34,866 bases of DNA from an uncultured Lachnospiraceae bacterium (GTDB lineage: Bacteria; Bacillota; Clostridia; Lachnospirales; Lachnospiraceae): positions 1 through 34,866 of the forward strand of contig CACXDC010000204.1 in assembly GCA_902766365.1 (NCBI GenBank), written 5' to 3'. The first letter of the stretch is position 1. Every line of letters begins with the position of its first letter. This document shows, in pieces, positions 1 through 8,926 of this stretch. The position numbers and the translations under genes are program-made. Below the pieces are notes generated by a model. That model had not been told where the DNA came from and searched no databases. It saw only the letters and a list, made by a program, of their open reading frames with translations.

Positions 1-1520
1 GTTTCATTTTCACAGGTATCTGCATAATAGGAAACCAGATGTCTCACCAGTGTCTTTGGCACACCGGCATTCACACCGTACATGGACATGTGATCTCCAT
101 TGTAGGTTGCCCAGCCAAGCGCCAGCTCGGACATATCTCCGGTTCCGATCACAAGGGCATTCTCCCTGTTGGCGATATCCATCAGAATCTGGGTTCTCTC
201 CCGTGCCTGTCCGTTTTCATAAGTAACGTTATGGTTCCCCATATCCTGCCTGATATCCCTGAAATGAATCGTAACTGCTTCCTTGATATCGATCTCTTCC
301 AGTGTAGCCCCAAGCGTTTTGGTAAGCTTGCAGGCATTGTCATAGGTTCTGTCTGTGGTTCCAAAACACGGCATGGTCACCGCATAAATATTTTCTCTCG
401 GAAGCCCCAGCATATCAAAGGCTCTTACTGTCACAAGCAGCGCCAGTGTGGAATCAAGTCCTCCTGAGATGCCAATGACTGCCTTCCGGCATCCGGTATG
501 TGCATAACGCTTTTTCAGTCCCATGGACTGGATCATCAGGATCTCATTGCAGCGTTCTTCCCTTTCCTTCCTGTCTGACGGAACAAAGGGCTGTCCTGCA
601 AAGCTTCTTGTCAGTCTGGTTTCTTCTATTTTTAATCTGAAGCCGACGGTCAGATAGTCGCTCTTTTCCTCCATGACAAAGGTATTCATCCGGCGCCGTT
701 CCATGGAAAGCCTGTGGACATCAATATCTCCATAGATTGTTTCATTCTGGAATCTGCTGCTTTCTGCCAATACAGTCCCGTTCTCTGTGATCAGGTTATG
801 CCCTCCGAAGACAAGATCCTGCGTTGACTCTCCCTCGCCTGCGCTGGTATAAATATAACCGGCAAGAAATCTTGCGCTTTCTGATCTCACGAGCAGCTTT
901 CTGTAAGCCTCTTTTCCAATGGTCTCATTGGAAGCAGACAGATTGACCAGTACAGTCGCGCCAGCCAGTGCCGCTGCCTGTCCAGGCGAAGCAGGCACCC
1001 ACATATCTTCACAGATCTCACAGCCTATCGTAAGACCACTGATATTCTCTGCTGTAAGGAGGATATGAGTTCCAAACGGAACCTGTTTTCCAAACAGCTC
1101 CACAAAAACCGGTGTCTCATTTCCCTTCTGGAAATGTCTTGTTTCATAGAATTCTCCGTAGGATGGAATATACGTCTTGGGAATCAGTGCCAGTACCTCA
1201 CCGTCATGAAGAGCCGCCGCCACATTATACAGCTTCCCATCCTTTTCCAGCGGCAGTCCCACAAAAACAATGCAGTTCTTCCCTCTGGTAAATTCAGTGA
1301 TCTTCTGTAATTGCTTTTTACAGGCCAAAAGCAGTGTTTCCTGCAGGAACAGGTCATGACAGGTATAACCCGAAATGCAAAGCTCCGGAAAAACAAGGAT
1401 CACTGCTCCTTCCTTCTCAGACTCTTCTATCTTCTGACAGATCACCTGCCTGTTATAAACAGGATCTGCCACCTTCAGATCCGGTGTAATGGCTGCCGCC
1501 TTGATAAATCCATGCTTCAT
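1..1520 (-). CDS. nadE: Glutamine-dependent NAD+ synthase, partial (C-terminus outside window)
   Basis: Makes NAD+ from deamido-NAD+, ATP and glutamine in the cytoplasm, the last step of NAD synthesis. The start codon is at 1518-1520, with AAGGTGG about 5 nt upstream. The reading frame stays open to the window edge, giving about 506 of the roughly 640 residues usual for the family. The N-terminal half is a nitrilase-type glutaminase with the triad visible: Glu46 (FPELCISGYT), Lys115 (IPKTYIP) and Cys170 (CEICEDMW). The C-terminal synthetase domain shows the PP-loop GISGGLDST and the later motifs ENALVIGTGDMSELALGW and GVNAGVPKTL. It lies 10 nt after hslO and is probably the last or next-to-last gene of the operon beginning near 6265. 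The missing end is due only to the window boundary. The call is firm. Confidence 0.95.
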   Translation of the reverse strand, partial: MKHGFIKAAAITPDLKVADPVYNRQVICQKIEESEKEGAVILVFPELCISGYTCHDLFLQETLLLACKKQLQKITEFTRGKNCIVFVGLPLEKDGKLYNVAAALHDGEVLALIPKTYIPSYGEFYETRHFQKGNETPVFVELFGKQVPFGTHILLTAENISGLTIGCEICEDMWVPASPGQAAALAGATVLVNLSASNETIGKEAYRKLLVRSESARFLAGYIYTSAGEGESTQDLVFGGHNLITENGTVLAESSRFQNETIYGDIDVHRLSMERRRMNTFVMEEKSDYLTVGFRLKIEETRLTRSFAGQPFVPSDRKEREERCNEILMIQSMGLKKRYAHTGCRKAVIGISGGLDSTLALLVTVRAFDMLGLPRENIYAVTMPCFGTTDRTYDNACKLTKTLGATLEEIDIKEAVTIHFRDIRQDMGNHNVTYENGQARERTQILMDIANRENALVIGTGDMSELALGWATYNGDHMSMYGVNAGVPKTLVRHLVSYYADTCENE

Positions 1521-1530
1521 ATGACCACCT

Positions 1531-2409
1531 TTATCTTGCTGCCTTCAGCATTTCTTTCAGTTCCTCTACCGAAAAGTGATAGGAATTTCCACAAAACTGA
1601 CAGTTTACCTCAATCGGTTCCCCGTCATTTATCATTTCTTCAATATCTTTCTTCCCAATACTGATGATCGCACGCTCCATCCGCTCTCTGCTGCAATTAC
1701 ATTCATAACGGCAGGGCATCTTTTCCGTGATCACCGGATCCAGTCCCGCAAGCAGCATCTGAAGCATCTCTTCCGGTGTTTTTCCTTCATCCAGTACAGT
1801 CGTGACTGTAGAAAAAGCAGCCAGATTCTTTTCCAGGGCTTCGATCACTTCTTCTCCCGCAAAAGGCATCAGCTGGATAATAAAACCGCCTGCCTGCTTC
1901 ACGGTATTGTTCTTTTCCATAAGAACACCAAGACCCACACTGGAAGGTACCTGCTCGGAAGCTGCAAAGTAATAGGTCAGGTCATCCCCGATCTCACCGG
2001 TCTGCAGTGCCGTCTGTCCCACATAAGGCTCCTTCAGCCCCATGTCCTTGATCACACGCAGGGTTCCCCTGCCTACTGCGCCGCCTACATCCAGCTTTCC
2101 TGCAGCATTCTTTGGCAGGATCACCTGCGGCTCGATCGCATAGCCCTTTACAGTTCCATTGCTGCCTGCGGTGACAGTCATACCACGTACCGGACCATCT
2201 CCGCTGACCTGAAGAGTCAGAAGATCATCCTCTCCTTTTAACATGGTCCCCATCATCACACCGCCGGTCATCAGCCTTCCAAGAGCTGCCGTGATCACCG
2301 GACTGGTATCATGGATCTGCCTTGCTTTCTCCACAAGGTCTTTCGTCGTTGCTGCAAAAGCCCTGATATTGGCATCAGCTGCCGTTGCCCTGATTATATA
2401 ATCACTCAT
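1531..2409 (-). CDS. hslO: Hsp33 redox-regulated chaperone
   Basis: A cytoplasmic holdase chaperone activated by oxidative unfolding; family knowledge says its C-terminal cysteines hold zinc when reduced. The protein is 292 residues, normal for Hsp33. The N-terminal substrate-binding domain starts MSDYIIRATAADANIRAF, and the C-terminal redox switch has the canonical C-X-C (ECNCS) and C-X2-C (NCQFC) pairs about 30 residues apart. A longer reading frame begins 21 nt upstream, but the start at 2407-2409 was chosen because AGGAG sits about 7 nt before it and because Hsp33 proteins begin at this point. The start overlaps the stop of the upstream methyltransferase by 4 nt (ATGA), so translation is probably coupled. 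nadE follows 10 nt later. Confidence 0.95.
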   Translation of the reverse strand: MSDYIIRATAADANIRAFAATTKDLVEKARQIHDTSPVITAALGRLMTGGVMMGTMLKGEDDLLTLQVSGDGPVRGMTVTAGSNGTVKGYAIEPQVILPKNAAGKLDVGGAVGRGTLRVIKDMGLKEPYVGQTALQTGEIGDDLTYYFAASEQVPSSVGLGVLMEKNNTVKQAGGFIIQLMPFAGEEVIEALEKNLAAFSTVTTVLDEGKTPEEMLQMLLAGLDPVITEKMPCRYECNCSRERMERAIISIGKKDIEEMINDGEPIEVNCQFCGNSYHFSVEELKEMLKAAR

Positions 2410-3308
2410 CTGTTTTCTCCTGTATTCCATTCTTCTGCAGACTTCCCCTGCTTCCTGGCCACCACATAGATCCGTTCACTCTCTTCTGTGGGTGTCTTAT
2501 GGGTTTCCGCATCCATGACAGTGACCAGGGAAAGACCGCTGTTTTCTACGAAACGCTTCATCTCTTCCAGCGTGTATCCCCTCTGGTAATGGGTCTCCTG
2601 AAATCTGCGGAAAGACTCCCTGTTCTTCTTTTCCCTTGCAAAGATCGTCAGGTCATATTCATTGATATGTTCTTCCTCATGGTAATAGTTTTCCCAGATA
2701 AAGCTGCAGTCATCCCGGTTCTCGGCAATCGTTGTATCGCCGATCACCGTTTCATATTTATAAAGCGTATTAAAATCAAAAATAAAGATTCCACCCGGAT
2801 ACAGATAGTTCTCTATCAGGGAAAACGTATCTGCCACATCCTCATCCTCCAGCAGATAATTGATGCTGTCGCAGACGCTGATGACGGTTCCCACTGTACT
2901 GTACAGATCAAGATCCCGCATATCCTGACAGAGATACAGGATTTTACTTCCGGACTTTTCCTTCTTCTCCATGGCAAGCTGCAGCATTTCTTCGGAATTG
3001 TCCACACCGATCATGTCAAAGCCCTTCCCCGAAAGAAGTTCTGTCAGTGTGCCGGTGCCGCACCCAAGATCCAGCACCAGATTCTTCTCTTCCTCCAGCG
3101 CTTCCCGTAAGGAAGGTTGTGCACCTGCTGGCTGTGCTGGATCAAAGGTCTGCTCTGTGCCTGCTTCCCGGGCTGGCCGCACCGGTCTTGAGATTCCGTA
3201 TTTTCCGATCAGCTCTGCCAGAAAGTCCGCCCATTCTTCATAGGGCGTATCATCCATAAAGGTATCATATACTTCTGCAAACCCTGTATATGCTTCCATT
3301 TCTTCCAT
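2406..3308 (-). CDS. Class I SAM-dependent methyltransferase
   Basis: A predicted cytoplasmic methyltransferase of 300 residues; the substrate is unknown. The Rossmann SAM-binding motif I is VLDLGCGTGTLTELL (about residues 78-92), followed by an acidic ribose-binding motif (GVDNSEEML) and ISVCDSINYLLEDED. The N-terminus, AYTGFAEVYDTFMDDTPYEEW, is typical of a clostridial family often found near hslO. Odd feature: residues about 41-75 form a Pro/Ala/Glu-rich, low-complexity stretch (RPVRPAREAGTEQTF and onward) inserted between the N-terminal helices and motif I. The first ATG is preferred over the second because GGAG lies 7 nt before it. It ends inside the hslO start (4-nt overlap) and follows the DUF368 gene by 15 nt. 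Confidence 0.88.
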   Translation of the reverse strand: MEEMEAYTGFAEVYDTFMDDTPYEEWADFLAELIGKYGISRPVRPAREAGTEQTFDPAQPAGAQPSLREALEEEKNLVLDLGCGTGTLTELLSGKGFDMIGVDNSEEMLQLAMEKKEKSGSKILYLCQDMRDLDLYSTVGTVISVCDSINYLLEDEDVADTFSLIENYLYPGGIFIFDFNTLYKYETVIGDTTIAENRDDCSFIWENYYHEEEHINEYDLTIFAREKKNRESFRRFQETHYQRGYTLEEMKRFVENSGLSLVTVMDAETHKTPTEESERIYVVARKQGKSAEEWNTGENR

Positions 3309-3323
3309 CTTTGTTCTCCAGTT

Positions 3324-4169
3324 TTATTCTCCAAGCTTCATGGCAACCACAAATCCGATGGCAAAGGTAACAAGGCTGGTGATCACAGAAAGGACAGTGA
3401 TCACGCCCAGTTCTGATGTCATCAGGATGGCAAAGGGAGATGCCACGATCAGGCCGATAATTGCATAATAAGCATAGGCCGGGAATTTCTCAAAAATAAT
3501 CTCGATCAGCTTGGCGATCGCAAAAATACCGATAATAACACCGATTCCCATAGGGATCAGAATACCACAGCAGCGCAGGATCTCCTGCATATTGAAATGT
3601 ACCAGTGCTTCTACAAACTCCTTGATCGTTGCCACGATCGGATTGTAATAGCCCATGACCAGAAGCATCATGGATCCGCTGACACCGGGGATTACCATGG
3701 TTGCAGACGCTATAACACCAACTCCAAACAGCTTAAGGACATTTACAAGACCGAAGCTTAAATCTGCTGCCTTGCCTTCTGTATCACCCATCATGGCCAT
3801 TCCGATCACGATGGCAAAGAAGATCAGAAAGACGATCCCGTGTCCGATCTTGAATCTGCTGCCCTTGACCTTCTTGAACATCAGTGGCAGTCCGCCCACG
3901 ATCAGACCGATAAACAGTCCGTTTGTCTGCAGCGGAAAATGCTCAAATGCCGGTGTGATCACAAATGACAGTCCTGCCAGTGCCACAATCATACCAAGGA
4001 TGATCGGCAGTACAAAGCGGATGCTTTCCTTAAACTCCTTGAACAGGTGTGTCAGGCAGTGGATCAGCTTGTCATAGATACCCATGGAAACCGCAAGGGT
4101 TCCTCCACTGACACCAGGGATAATATTGGCAAGTCCCATTACCATACCCTTTAAAAAATTCTTAAACAT
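3324..4169 (-). CDS. DUF368 family membrane protein (PopT-like polyprenyl-phosphate transporter candidate)
   Basis: A polytopic membrane protein of 281 residues. The conserved DUF368 signature is near the N-terminus (GMVMGLANIIPGVSGGTLAV), and a second related element, VIPGVSGSMMLLVMGYYNPI, occurs mid-protein, consistent with an internal inverted repeat. About eight hydrophobic segments are visible. DUF368 proteins have been implicated in recycling undecaprenyl phosphate across the membrane (the PopT group); that role is family knowledge, and assigning it here is inference. AAGGAGG lies about 9 nt before the start. It sits between hisC (31-nt gap) and a methyltransferase (15-nt gap) in a same-strand run that also contains a glycosyltransferase, so a lipid-carrier role would fit the neighbourhood. 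Confidence 0.85.
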   Translation of the reverse strand: MFKNFLKGMVMGLANIIPGVSGGTLAVSMGIYDKLIHCLTHLFKEFKESIRFVLPIILGMIVALAGLSFVITPAFEHFPLQTNGLFIGLIVGGLPLMFKKVKGSRFKIGHGIVFLIFFAIVIGMAMMGDTEGKAADLSFGLVNVLKLFGVGVIASATMVIPGVSGSMMLLVMGYYNPIVATIKEFVEALVHFNMQEILRCCGILIPMGIGVIIGIFAIAKLIEIIFEKFPAYAYYAIIGLIVASPFAILMTSELGVITVLSVITSLVTFAIGFVVAMKLGE

Positions 4170-4200
4170 AAATTACTTCCTCCTTAGATGATTCAGATTT

Positions 4201-5256
4201 TTATCGGTTCAGATAGTCTCTTAAAAATTCCAGGAAACGGTCCATCTGTTCATCCGTTCCGATCGTGATGCGCAGACGGTTGCTGATCCTGTCTTTATTC
4301 CAGTATCTGACATATATGTCATTTTCTTTCAGTGCCCGGAACAGCTCTCCTGCCGGTACGCTTTCATGCTCGGCAAACAGGAAATTGCTCATGGAATCCG
4401 TAAAGGAGAATCCCAGCTTCTTCATTTCCTTTTTCACACGCTCTCTGGTTGCTATGATCTTTCCTGTTGTTTCCTTAAAATAGGCATCATCCTTCACGGC
4501 TGCCGTTCCCATTTCGATAGAGGGCAGATTCATGGTATAGGAATTGAAGGAGAATTTTGCATCCTTTAAGTAACCGATCAGCTTCTCATTTCCCATGGCA
4601 AAACCGATCCTCATGCCGGCCATGGCTCTTGACTTGGAAAATGTCTGCACAACCAGCAGATTTTCATATTGATCGATCAGAGGAAGGACACTTTCGCCTC
4701 CAAAATCAATATAGGCTTCATCAATGATCACTACCACATCCTGATTGGCCTTTATGATCTCCTCGATCATGGAAACATCCTCAAGGACACCTGTTGGTGC
4801 ATTGGGATTCGGGAAAATGATACCACCATTTGGTACCAGATAATCTTCCTTTCTGATATGGAAATCCTCTGTCAGAGGGCATGTCTTATAGGGGATCCGG
4901 TACAGGTCTGCCCAGACATCATAAAAGGAATAGGTGATATCCGGAAACAGGACCGGCAGTTTTGAATTAAAGAAGGTAAGAAATGCCATGGAAAGCACAT
5001 CATCACTTCCCACACCCACAAATATCTGTGAGGGCTTTACCTGATAATACTCTGCAAGGGCATCTACCAGCTTTTCCGCATTCATATCCGGATATAACCG
5101 GAGTTTTTCATAATCGATCGCCTTTTCCGCCTCTTTTACCAGAGGAGACGGGGGATATGGACATTCATTGGTATTGAGTTTGATGACACCGGGATTCTTT
5201 GGCTGCTCCCCTGCCACATATGGTTCTACCTTTCTGATATTCTGCTCAAAGCCCAT
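4201..5256 (-). CDS. hisC: Histidinol-phosphate aminotransferase
   Basis: A PLP enzyme of histidine synthesis that transfers the amino group from glutamate to imidazole acetol phosphate. It has 351 residues, the usual length. Motifs include IKLNTNECPYPPSP near residue 25, the NPNAPTG loop (about 150-156), the Asp of VVVIIDEAYIDF and the PLP lysine Lys208 in TFSKSRAMAGMRIGF. A longer frame runs upstream into the preceding gene, but MGFEQNIRKVEPY is the true N-terminus: AGGAGG lies about 8 nt before the ATG at 5254-5256. Only 1 nt separates it from the stop of the GT2 gene, so the ribosome site lies inside that gene. No other his gene is in the window, so a broader aromatic or histidinol aminotransferase role cannot be excluded. 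Confidence 0.92.
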   Translation of the reverse strand: MGFEQNIRKVEPYVAGEQPKNPGVIKLNTNECPYPPSPLVKEAEKAIDYEKLRLYPDMNAEKLVDALAEYYQVKPSQIFVGVGSDDVLSMAFLTFFNSKLPVLFPDITYSFYDVWADLYRIPYKTCPLTEDFHIRKEDYLVPNGGIIFPNPNAPTGVLEDVSMIEEIIKANQDVVVIIDEAYIDFGGESVLPLIDQYENLLVVQTFSKSRAMAGMRIGFAMGNEKLIGYLKDAKFSFNSYTMNLPSIEMGTAAVKDDAYFKETTGKIIATRERVKKEMKKLGFSFTDSMSNFLFAEHESVPAGELFRALKENDIYVRYWNKDRISNRLRITIGTDEQMDRFLEFLRDYLNR

Positions 5257-5257
5257 G

Positions 5258-6265
5258 TTATTCTTCCTCCTGTGCTTCTTTTCTATATTGCTCTGCAAGC
5301 TCCTGATTTCCAAGCTTTTCATAACATTCTGCCAGTTTCTCCAGTGGAAACTGCTTCTGCATCCGGATATCCAGGATCGCTCCTGTCTCGTGACAGGCAT
5401 TATAATACCAGACAATGGCCTCTGTCAGAAGCCCCGTCTCTTCATAATAATTTCCCAGTTCACAGCATACCTCACTGACACCGTCACTGGCAATATCCTT
5501 CATGGCATACCGGTACATCTTCAGGAAATCTCCACGCAGTCTTGCTGCCCTTACGATCACACATACTGCTTCCTTTAAGTGATCCAGATCCAGTTCTCCG
5601 CTGTCTGCTCTTTCTGTAAAATAATCCTCAGAAAGCAGAAGATCCTCTTCTGTGCCCGACAGATACAGCTCCCTGGCATACATGGAAAGGAGCCTGTCAC
5701 TGATACTTTCCTTTGCCGTCAGTCTGCGGAAAGCGGCAAGATCTCTCGCTGCATGACTTTCATGGGGTTTATGTGTGATCTCAATATCACTGTCATAGAT
5801 CACCGGCATGGTACGCACGATCTCATGGATCGGATCCTCATACTGAAATGTCCGCAGTCTTTTAAAGAGCTTCGGACGCAGCTCTCTGTCAAAATTATAG
5901 ACCGTTCCGAAAGAAAGCTGATTGCCATAGTACATCTGCACGATTTCTATTTCTGGCAGCAGATTTTCCTTCAGCAGCCGGAATTTCTCATGATTTGCTT
6001 CATCCAGTACCTCATCTGCATCTGCACTGTAAATATAATCACAGCCCGCCTTGGAAAAAGCGAAGTTTCTGGCAGCCGAAAAATCATCGGACCACGCAAA
6101 GTCATAGATTCTGTCCGTGTACCTGGCCGCAATCTCCTTTGTCCTGTCTTCAGAACCGGTATCTACAATAATGATCTCATCCATCAGATCCCGGACAGTG
6201 TCAAGGCACCTTGCCAGATGCATCTCTTCATTTTTTACAATCATACAAAGGCTGATCGTTGGCAT
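5258..6265 (-). CDS. Family 2 glycosyltransferase with C-terminal TPR-like helices
   Basis: A cytoplasmic or membrane-associated glycosyltransferase of 335 residues. The GT-A fold begins at once with ISLCMIVKNEEMHLARCLDTV, followed by EIIIVDTGSEDRTKEIA and the metal-binding DxD-type motif in YIYSADADEV. This is the SunS-like or bacterial GT2 group that often modifies peptides or envelope sugars. The C-terminal 100 residues are helical, with a TPR-like end (EKLAECYEKLGNQELAEQYRKEA). There are no membrane segments. AAGGA precedes the ATG by about 8 nt. It is the first gene of the 6265-to-1 run and is divergent from the DUF6020 membrane protein. The substrate is unknown. Confidence 0.88.
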   Translation of the reverse strand: MPTISLCMIVKNEEMHLARCLDTVRDLMDEIIIVDTGSEDRTKEIAARYTDRIYDFAWSDDFSAARNFAFSKAGCDYIYSADADEVLDEANHEKFRLLKENLLPEIEIVQMYYGNQLSFGTVYNFDRELRPKLFKRLRTFQYEDPIHEIVRTMPVIYDSDIEITHKPHESHAARDLAAFRRLTAKESISDRLLSMYARELYLSGTEEDLLLSEDYFTERADSGELDLDHLKEAVCVIVRAARLRGDFLKMYRYAMKDIASDGVSEVCCELGNYYEETGLLTEAIVWYYNACHETGAILDIRMQKQFPLEKLAECYEKLGNQELAEQYRKEAQEEE

Positions 6266-6284
6266 ATTGTTTTCCTTTTATTGG

Positions 6285-6313
6285 TTGACAGTCTATCCTC
6301 TTTTTTCTATGAT
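6285..6313 (+). promoter_or_regulatory. Sigma-A promoter for the DUF6020 gene
   Basis: TTGACA (6285-6290), a 17-nt spacer and TATGAT (6308-6313) form a near-consensus vegetative promoter. Transcription would start near 6320, giving a leader of about 54 nt before the ATG at 6374. The spacer and start region are covered by the inverted repeat at 6294-6326. Confidence 0.8.
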
Positions 6314-6326
6314 AGGAAAGAGGATA
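6294..6326. repeat. Inverted repeat overlapping the divergent promoter region
   Basis: Arms TATCCTCTTT (6294-6303) and AAAGAGGATA (6317-6326) are perfect 10-bp complements with a 13-nt centre. The left arm lies in the promoter spacer and the right arm lies around the likely transcription start, so it could be an operator or form a hairpin at the 5' end of the RNA. The same 10-bp arms recur, in the other order, at 9646-9676. Confidence 0.6.
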
Positions 6327-6334
6327 ATCAATTT

Positions 6335-6363
6335 AGTATAGCATAAAATTTCGTAAGAGAACA
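6335..6363 (-). promoter_or_regulatory. Candidate extended -10 promoter for the GT2-hisC-nadE run
   Basis: On the minus strand the sequence TGC-TATACT (the -10 hexamer is the complement of 6335-6340) forms an extended -10 element about 70 nt before the GT2 start. The -35 position is poor (TGTTCT), so the call rests on the extended -10 and on its place upstream of the first gene. Confidence 0.4.
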
Positions 6364-6373
6364 GGAGTTATTC

Positions 6374-8197
6374 ATGAAGGTCAGCAGAAATGTAAGATTA
6401 CTTATTCATATACTGGAAAGTTTCTTTACCACCTGGGCACTGATGAAGGCAGCCAGACTGGAACCCGGCAATATTCTGACCGGTGTTTTCTTTCTGCTTT
6501 CCTTCTTCCTTTACAGGCGGATCCACCACCGAATCAAGGATATGCCTTTCATGAGATCTCTGCCTGCCGGGCGTAATGCCCTGATCCTCTCTCTGCTTTT
6601 TTCTCTGATGTATATGCTGGTAGATGGTCATCATTATATTGAGCAGCTTACAAGCCGGCTCTATCAGAGTATCATCCTGCTTTCTGTATTTGCCGGATTC
6701 ACTGTCCTGTTTTATGAGCTGCTGCTGTTTCTTTATTCCTATTCCTGTAACAGAGAAATGCTGCAGTATTATGTATTTGAAAATGATCATACCGGCAGAC
6801 CTTTTTCCTGCCGTTTTGCGAATCTGACCAAGGTAGTCAATTTCTTTCTGGATCTCTACCGCAGAAAAACCGGTCTTTGCAGCTTCTTCTTATGTCTGCT
6901 CTGCTGGCTTCCTTATTTTCTCTATCAGTATCCCGGTATCATGACCCCTGACAGTATCAATCAGTATGAGCAGATCCTGGGGCTTGTTCCCTACAGCAAT
7001 CATCATCCGCTTGCGCACACCCTGACCATAAAGTTTTTCTACCGGATCGGACTTCTCTTTACAGATAACAAGGTGATCGCCATCTCCTTTTATACCTTTG
7101 CACAGATGTGCTTCCTTGCTTTTGCGGCATCCTATCTGATCCGCACACTGAAGCAGTTTAAGGTACGTTCCCTGATCCTGTTTCTCATCACACTCTTTTA
7201 TGCACTGGTTCCCTACCATGCTGTCTTTTCCGTAACCATCTGGAAGGATATTCCCTTTGCAGGAGCTGTTCTTATCTTCAGCTGCTGTCTGCTCCGGATC
7301 TCCAGACAGATCACAATAAGGGAGCTTGTCACATTCACGCTTTCCGGGCTGATGCTCTGCCTGTTCCGTTCCAATGGATGGTATGGCTTTTTATTCGCCC
7401 TTCCCTTCCTTCTGATCTATTACAGAAAAAAAGCACGGAAGCTCTATCCCTGTCTGGCAGTTATTGTACTGACCGCAGCAGTCATTAAATATCCCCTGAT
7501 GAATGCTGCCCATGTGATCCAGCCGGATTTCATTGAATCCTGCTCCATCCCTGCCCAGCAGATCGCTGCCGTGATCTGTAATGACAGAGAGATCGCTTCT
7601 GGGGATCTTGACCTGATCGAGCACGTGGTAGATCTGACTTATATCAAGGATCTGTACAATCCCACCTATGCTGACAATATCAAGGAACTGGTACGTGCCG
7701 GAGACCAGAGCTATCTGACAAGCCATAAATCTGAATTTCTGAGGCTGTACCTGCGTCTCTTTGCCGCTTATCCCGGTGATTATATCAAGGCCTACGTTGA
7801 CCAGACCTATGGGTACTGGTATCCTGATTCCTTCTATCTCGTGGCAGAAGCTGAAGGTGTCAGTGCCACTCAGTTTGGGGTTTCCCACACGCCTCTGATC
7901 GGAGGTCCCCTTGTCGTAAAAGGGAAAGAGATTGCTATCAAAATGGGCAGCATGGTTCCCATCTACAGTCTCCTCTGGAGTATGGGTGTCATCTTCTGGG
8001 CTATGCTCTTTTCCATCAGCAATGCCTTTGTAAGAAAAGAAAAAGCAAAGCTTGTCTATTATCTGCCAGGCTTTGCTCTCTATCTCACGGTTATGATCGC
8101 TACTCCCGTAGCCACCGAATTCCGTTATGTTTATTTCATGGTATTTTCATTACCATTCTATCTGATGACTGCTGTACTGGAAACACCGGAGCAGTAA
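6374..8197 (+). CDS. DUF6020 family polytopic membrane protein (GT-C-like)
   Basis: An integral membrane protein of 607 residues with about 12-14 hydrophobic segments. The recognisable DUF6020 features are YPGIMTPDSINQYEQI (about residues 186-201), the following NHHPLAHT, and FSVTIWKDIPFAG. The Asp193 loop after a membrane segment recalls the catalytic aspartate of GT-C glycosyltransferases, so an envelope glycan or lipid modification role is plausible but inferred. A large extracytoplasmic section containing DQTYGYWYPDSFYLV precedes the last three or four membrane segments. AGGAG lies about 6 nt upstream of the ATG, behind a strong promoter. It is divergent from the GT2 gene and ends 6 nt from the convergent transporter ATPase, with no clear terminator between them. 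Confidence 0.82.
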   Translation: MKVSRNVRLLIHILESFFTTWALMKAARLEPGNILTGVFFLLSFFLYRRIHHRIKDMPFMRSLPAGRNALILSLLFSLMYMLVDGHHYIEQLTSRLYQSIILLSVFAGFTVLFYELLLFLYSYSCNREMLQYYVFENDHTGRPFSCRFANLTKVVNFFLDLYRRKTGLCSFFLCLLCWLPYFLYQYPGIMTPDSINQYEQILGLVPYSNHHPLAHTLTIKFFYRIGLLFTDNKVIAISFYTFAQMCFLAFAASYLIRTLKQFKVRSLILFLITLFYALVPYHAVFSVTIWKDIPFAGAVLIFSCCLLRISRQITIRELVTFTLSGLMLCLFRSNGWYGFLFALPFLLIYYRKKARKLYPCLAVIVLTAAVIKYPLMNAAHVIQPDFIESCSIPAQQIAAVICNDREIASGDLDLIEHVVDLTYIKDLYNPTYADNIKELVRAGDQSYLTSHKSEFLRLYLRLFAAYPGDYIKAYVDQTYGYWYPDSFYLVAEAEGVSATQFGVSHTPLIGGPLVVKGKEIAIKMGSMVPIYSLLWSMGVIFWAMLFSISNAFVRKEKAKLVYYLPGFALYLTVMIATPVATEFRYVYFMVFSLPFYLMTAVLETPEQ

Positions 8198-8203
8198 AGG
8201 AAC

Positions 8204-8926
8204 TTACAGTACCTTGGACAGGAACTCTTTCAGACGGTCACACTGGGGATTCGCAAAGAATTCTGCCGGTGTATTCTCTTCCATGATCCTGCCTTCATCC
8301 ATAAACAGTACCTTCGTACCTACTTCTCTAGCAAATCCCATCTCATGGGTAACAACTACCATGGTCATACCTGTTTCTGCCAGCTCCTTCATAACAGCAA
8401 GTACTTCTCCTACCATCTCAGGATCCAGCGCTGATGTAGGCTCATCAAACAGCATCACTCTGGGATTCATGGCAAGGGAACGCACGATAGCGATCCTCTG
8501 CTTCTGTCCTCCGGAAAGCTGGCTCGGATAAGCATCTGCCTTTTCCTTAAGTCCTACTCTGTCAAGCAGCGTAAGTGCTTTCTCAGAAGCCTCTTCCTTA
8601 CTCATCAGCTTCAGCTTCACAGGTGCCAGTGTGATATTATCCATAATAGTATGGTTATTGAACAGATTGAAGTTCTGGAATACCATTCCCATATGCTGTC
8701 TTATCCTGTCAATATTTACCTTTTCATCGGTAATAAGCTGTCCATCAAACCAGATCTCACCACTTGTCGGTGTTTCAAGAAGGTTCAGGCAGCGGAGGAA
8801 GGTACTCTTACCGGAACCGGAGGGTCCTACGATAACAATCTTTTCTCCCTGGTGAACGTGATAGCTCACCCCTTTTAATACATGGTTATTTTCAAATGTT
8901 TTATGCAGATCCTTAACGATTATCAC
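8204..8926 (-). CDS. Polar amino-acid ABC transporter ATP-binding protein
   Basis: The cytoplasmic ATPase of an amino-acid importer of the GlnQ/ArtP/HisP type; 240 residues, full length. All motifs are present: Walker [10 protein letters not shown] (34-42), Q-loop VFQNFNLF (Gln84), signature LSGGQKQR (137-144), Walker [15 protein letters not shown] (157-170) and the switch histidine in [12 protein letters not shown]. The start codon is GTG (8924-8926), not ATG, and overlaps the end of the permease by 14 nt, which suggests coupled translation. The substrate cannot be fixed from this subunit; an operator-like ArgR box upstream of the binding protein hints at arginine or a related cationic amino acid. 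Confidence 0.93.
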   Translation of the reverse strand: MIIVKDLHKTFENNHVLKGVSYHVHQGEKIVIVGPSGSGKSTFLRCLNLLETPTSGEIWFDGQLITDEKVNIDRIRQHMGMVFQNFNLFNNHTIMDNITLAPVKLKLMSKEEASEKALTLLDRVGLKEKADAYPSQLSGGQKQRIAIVRSLAMNPRVMLFDEPTSALDPEMVGEVLAVMKELAETGMTMVVVTHEMGFAREVGTKVLFMDEGRIMEENTPAEFFANPQCDRLKEFLSKVL

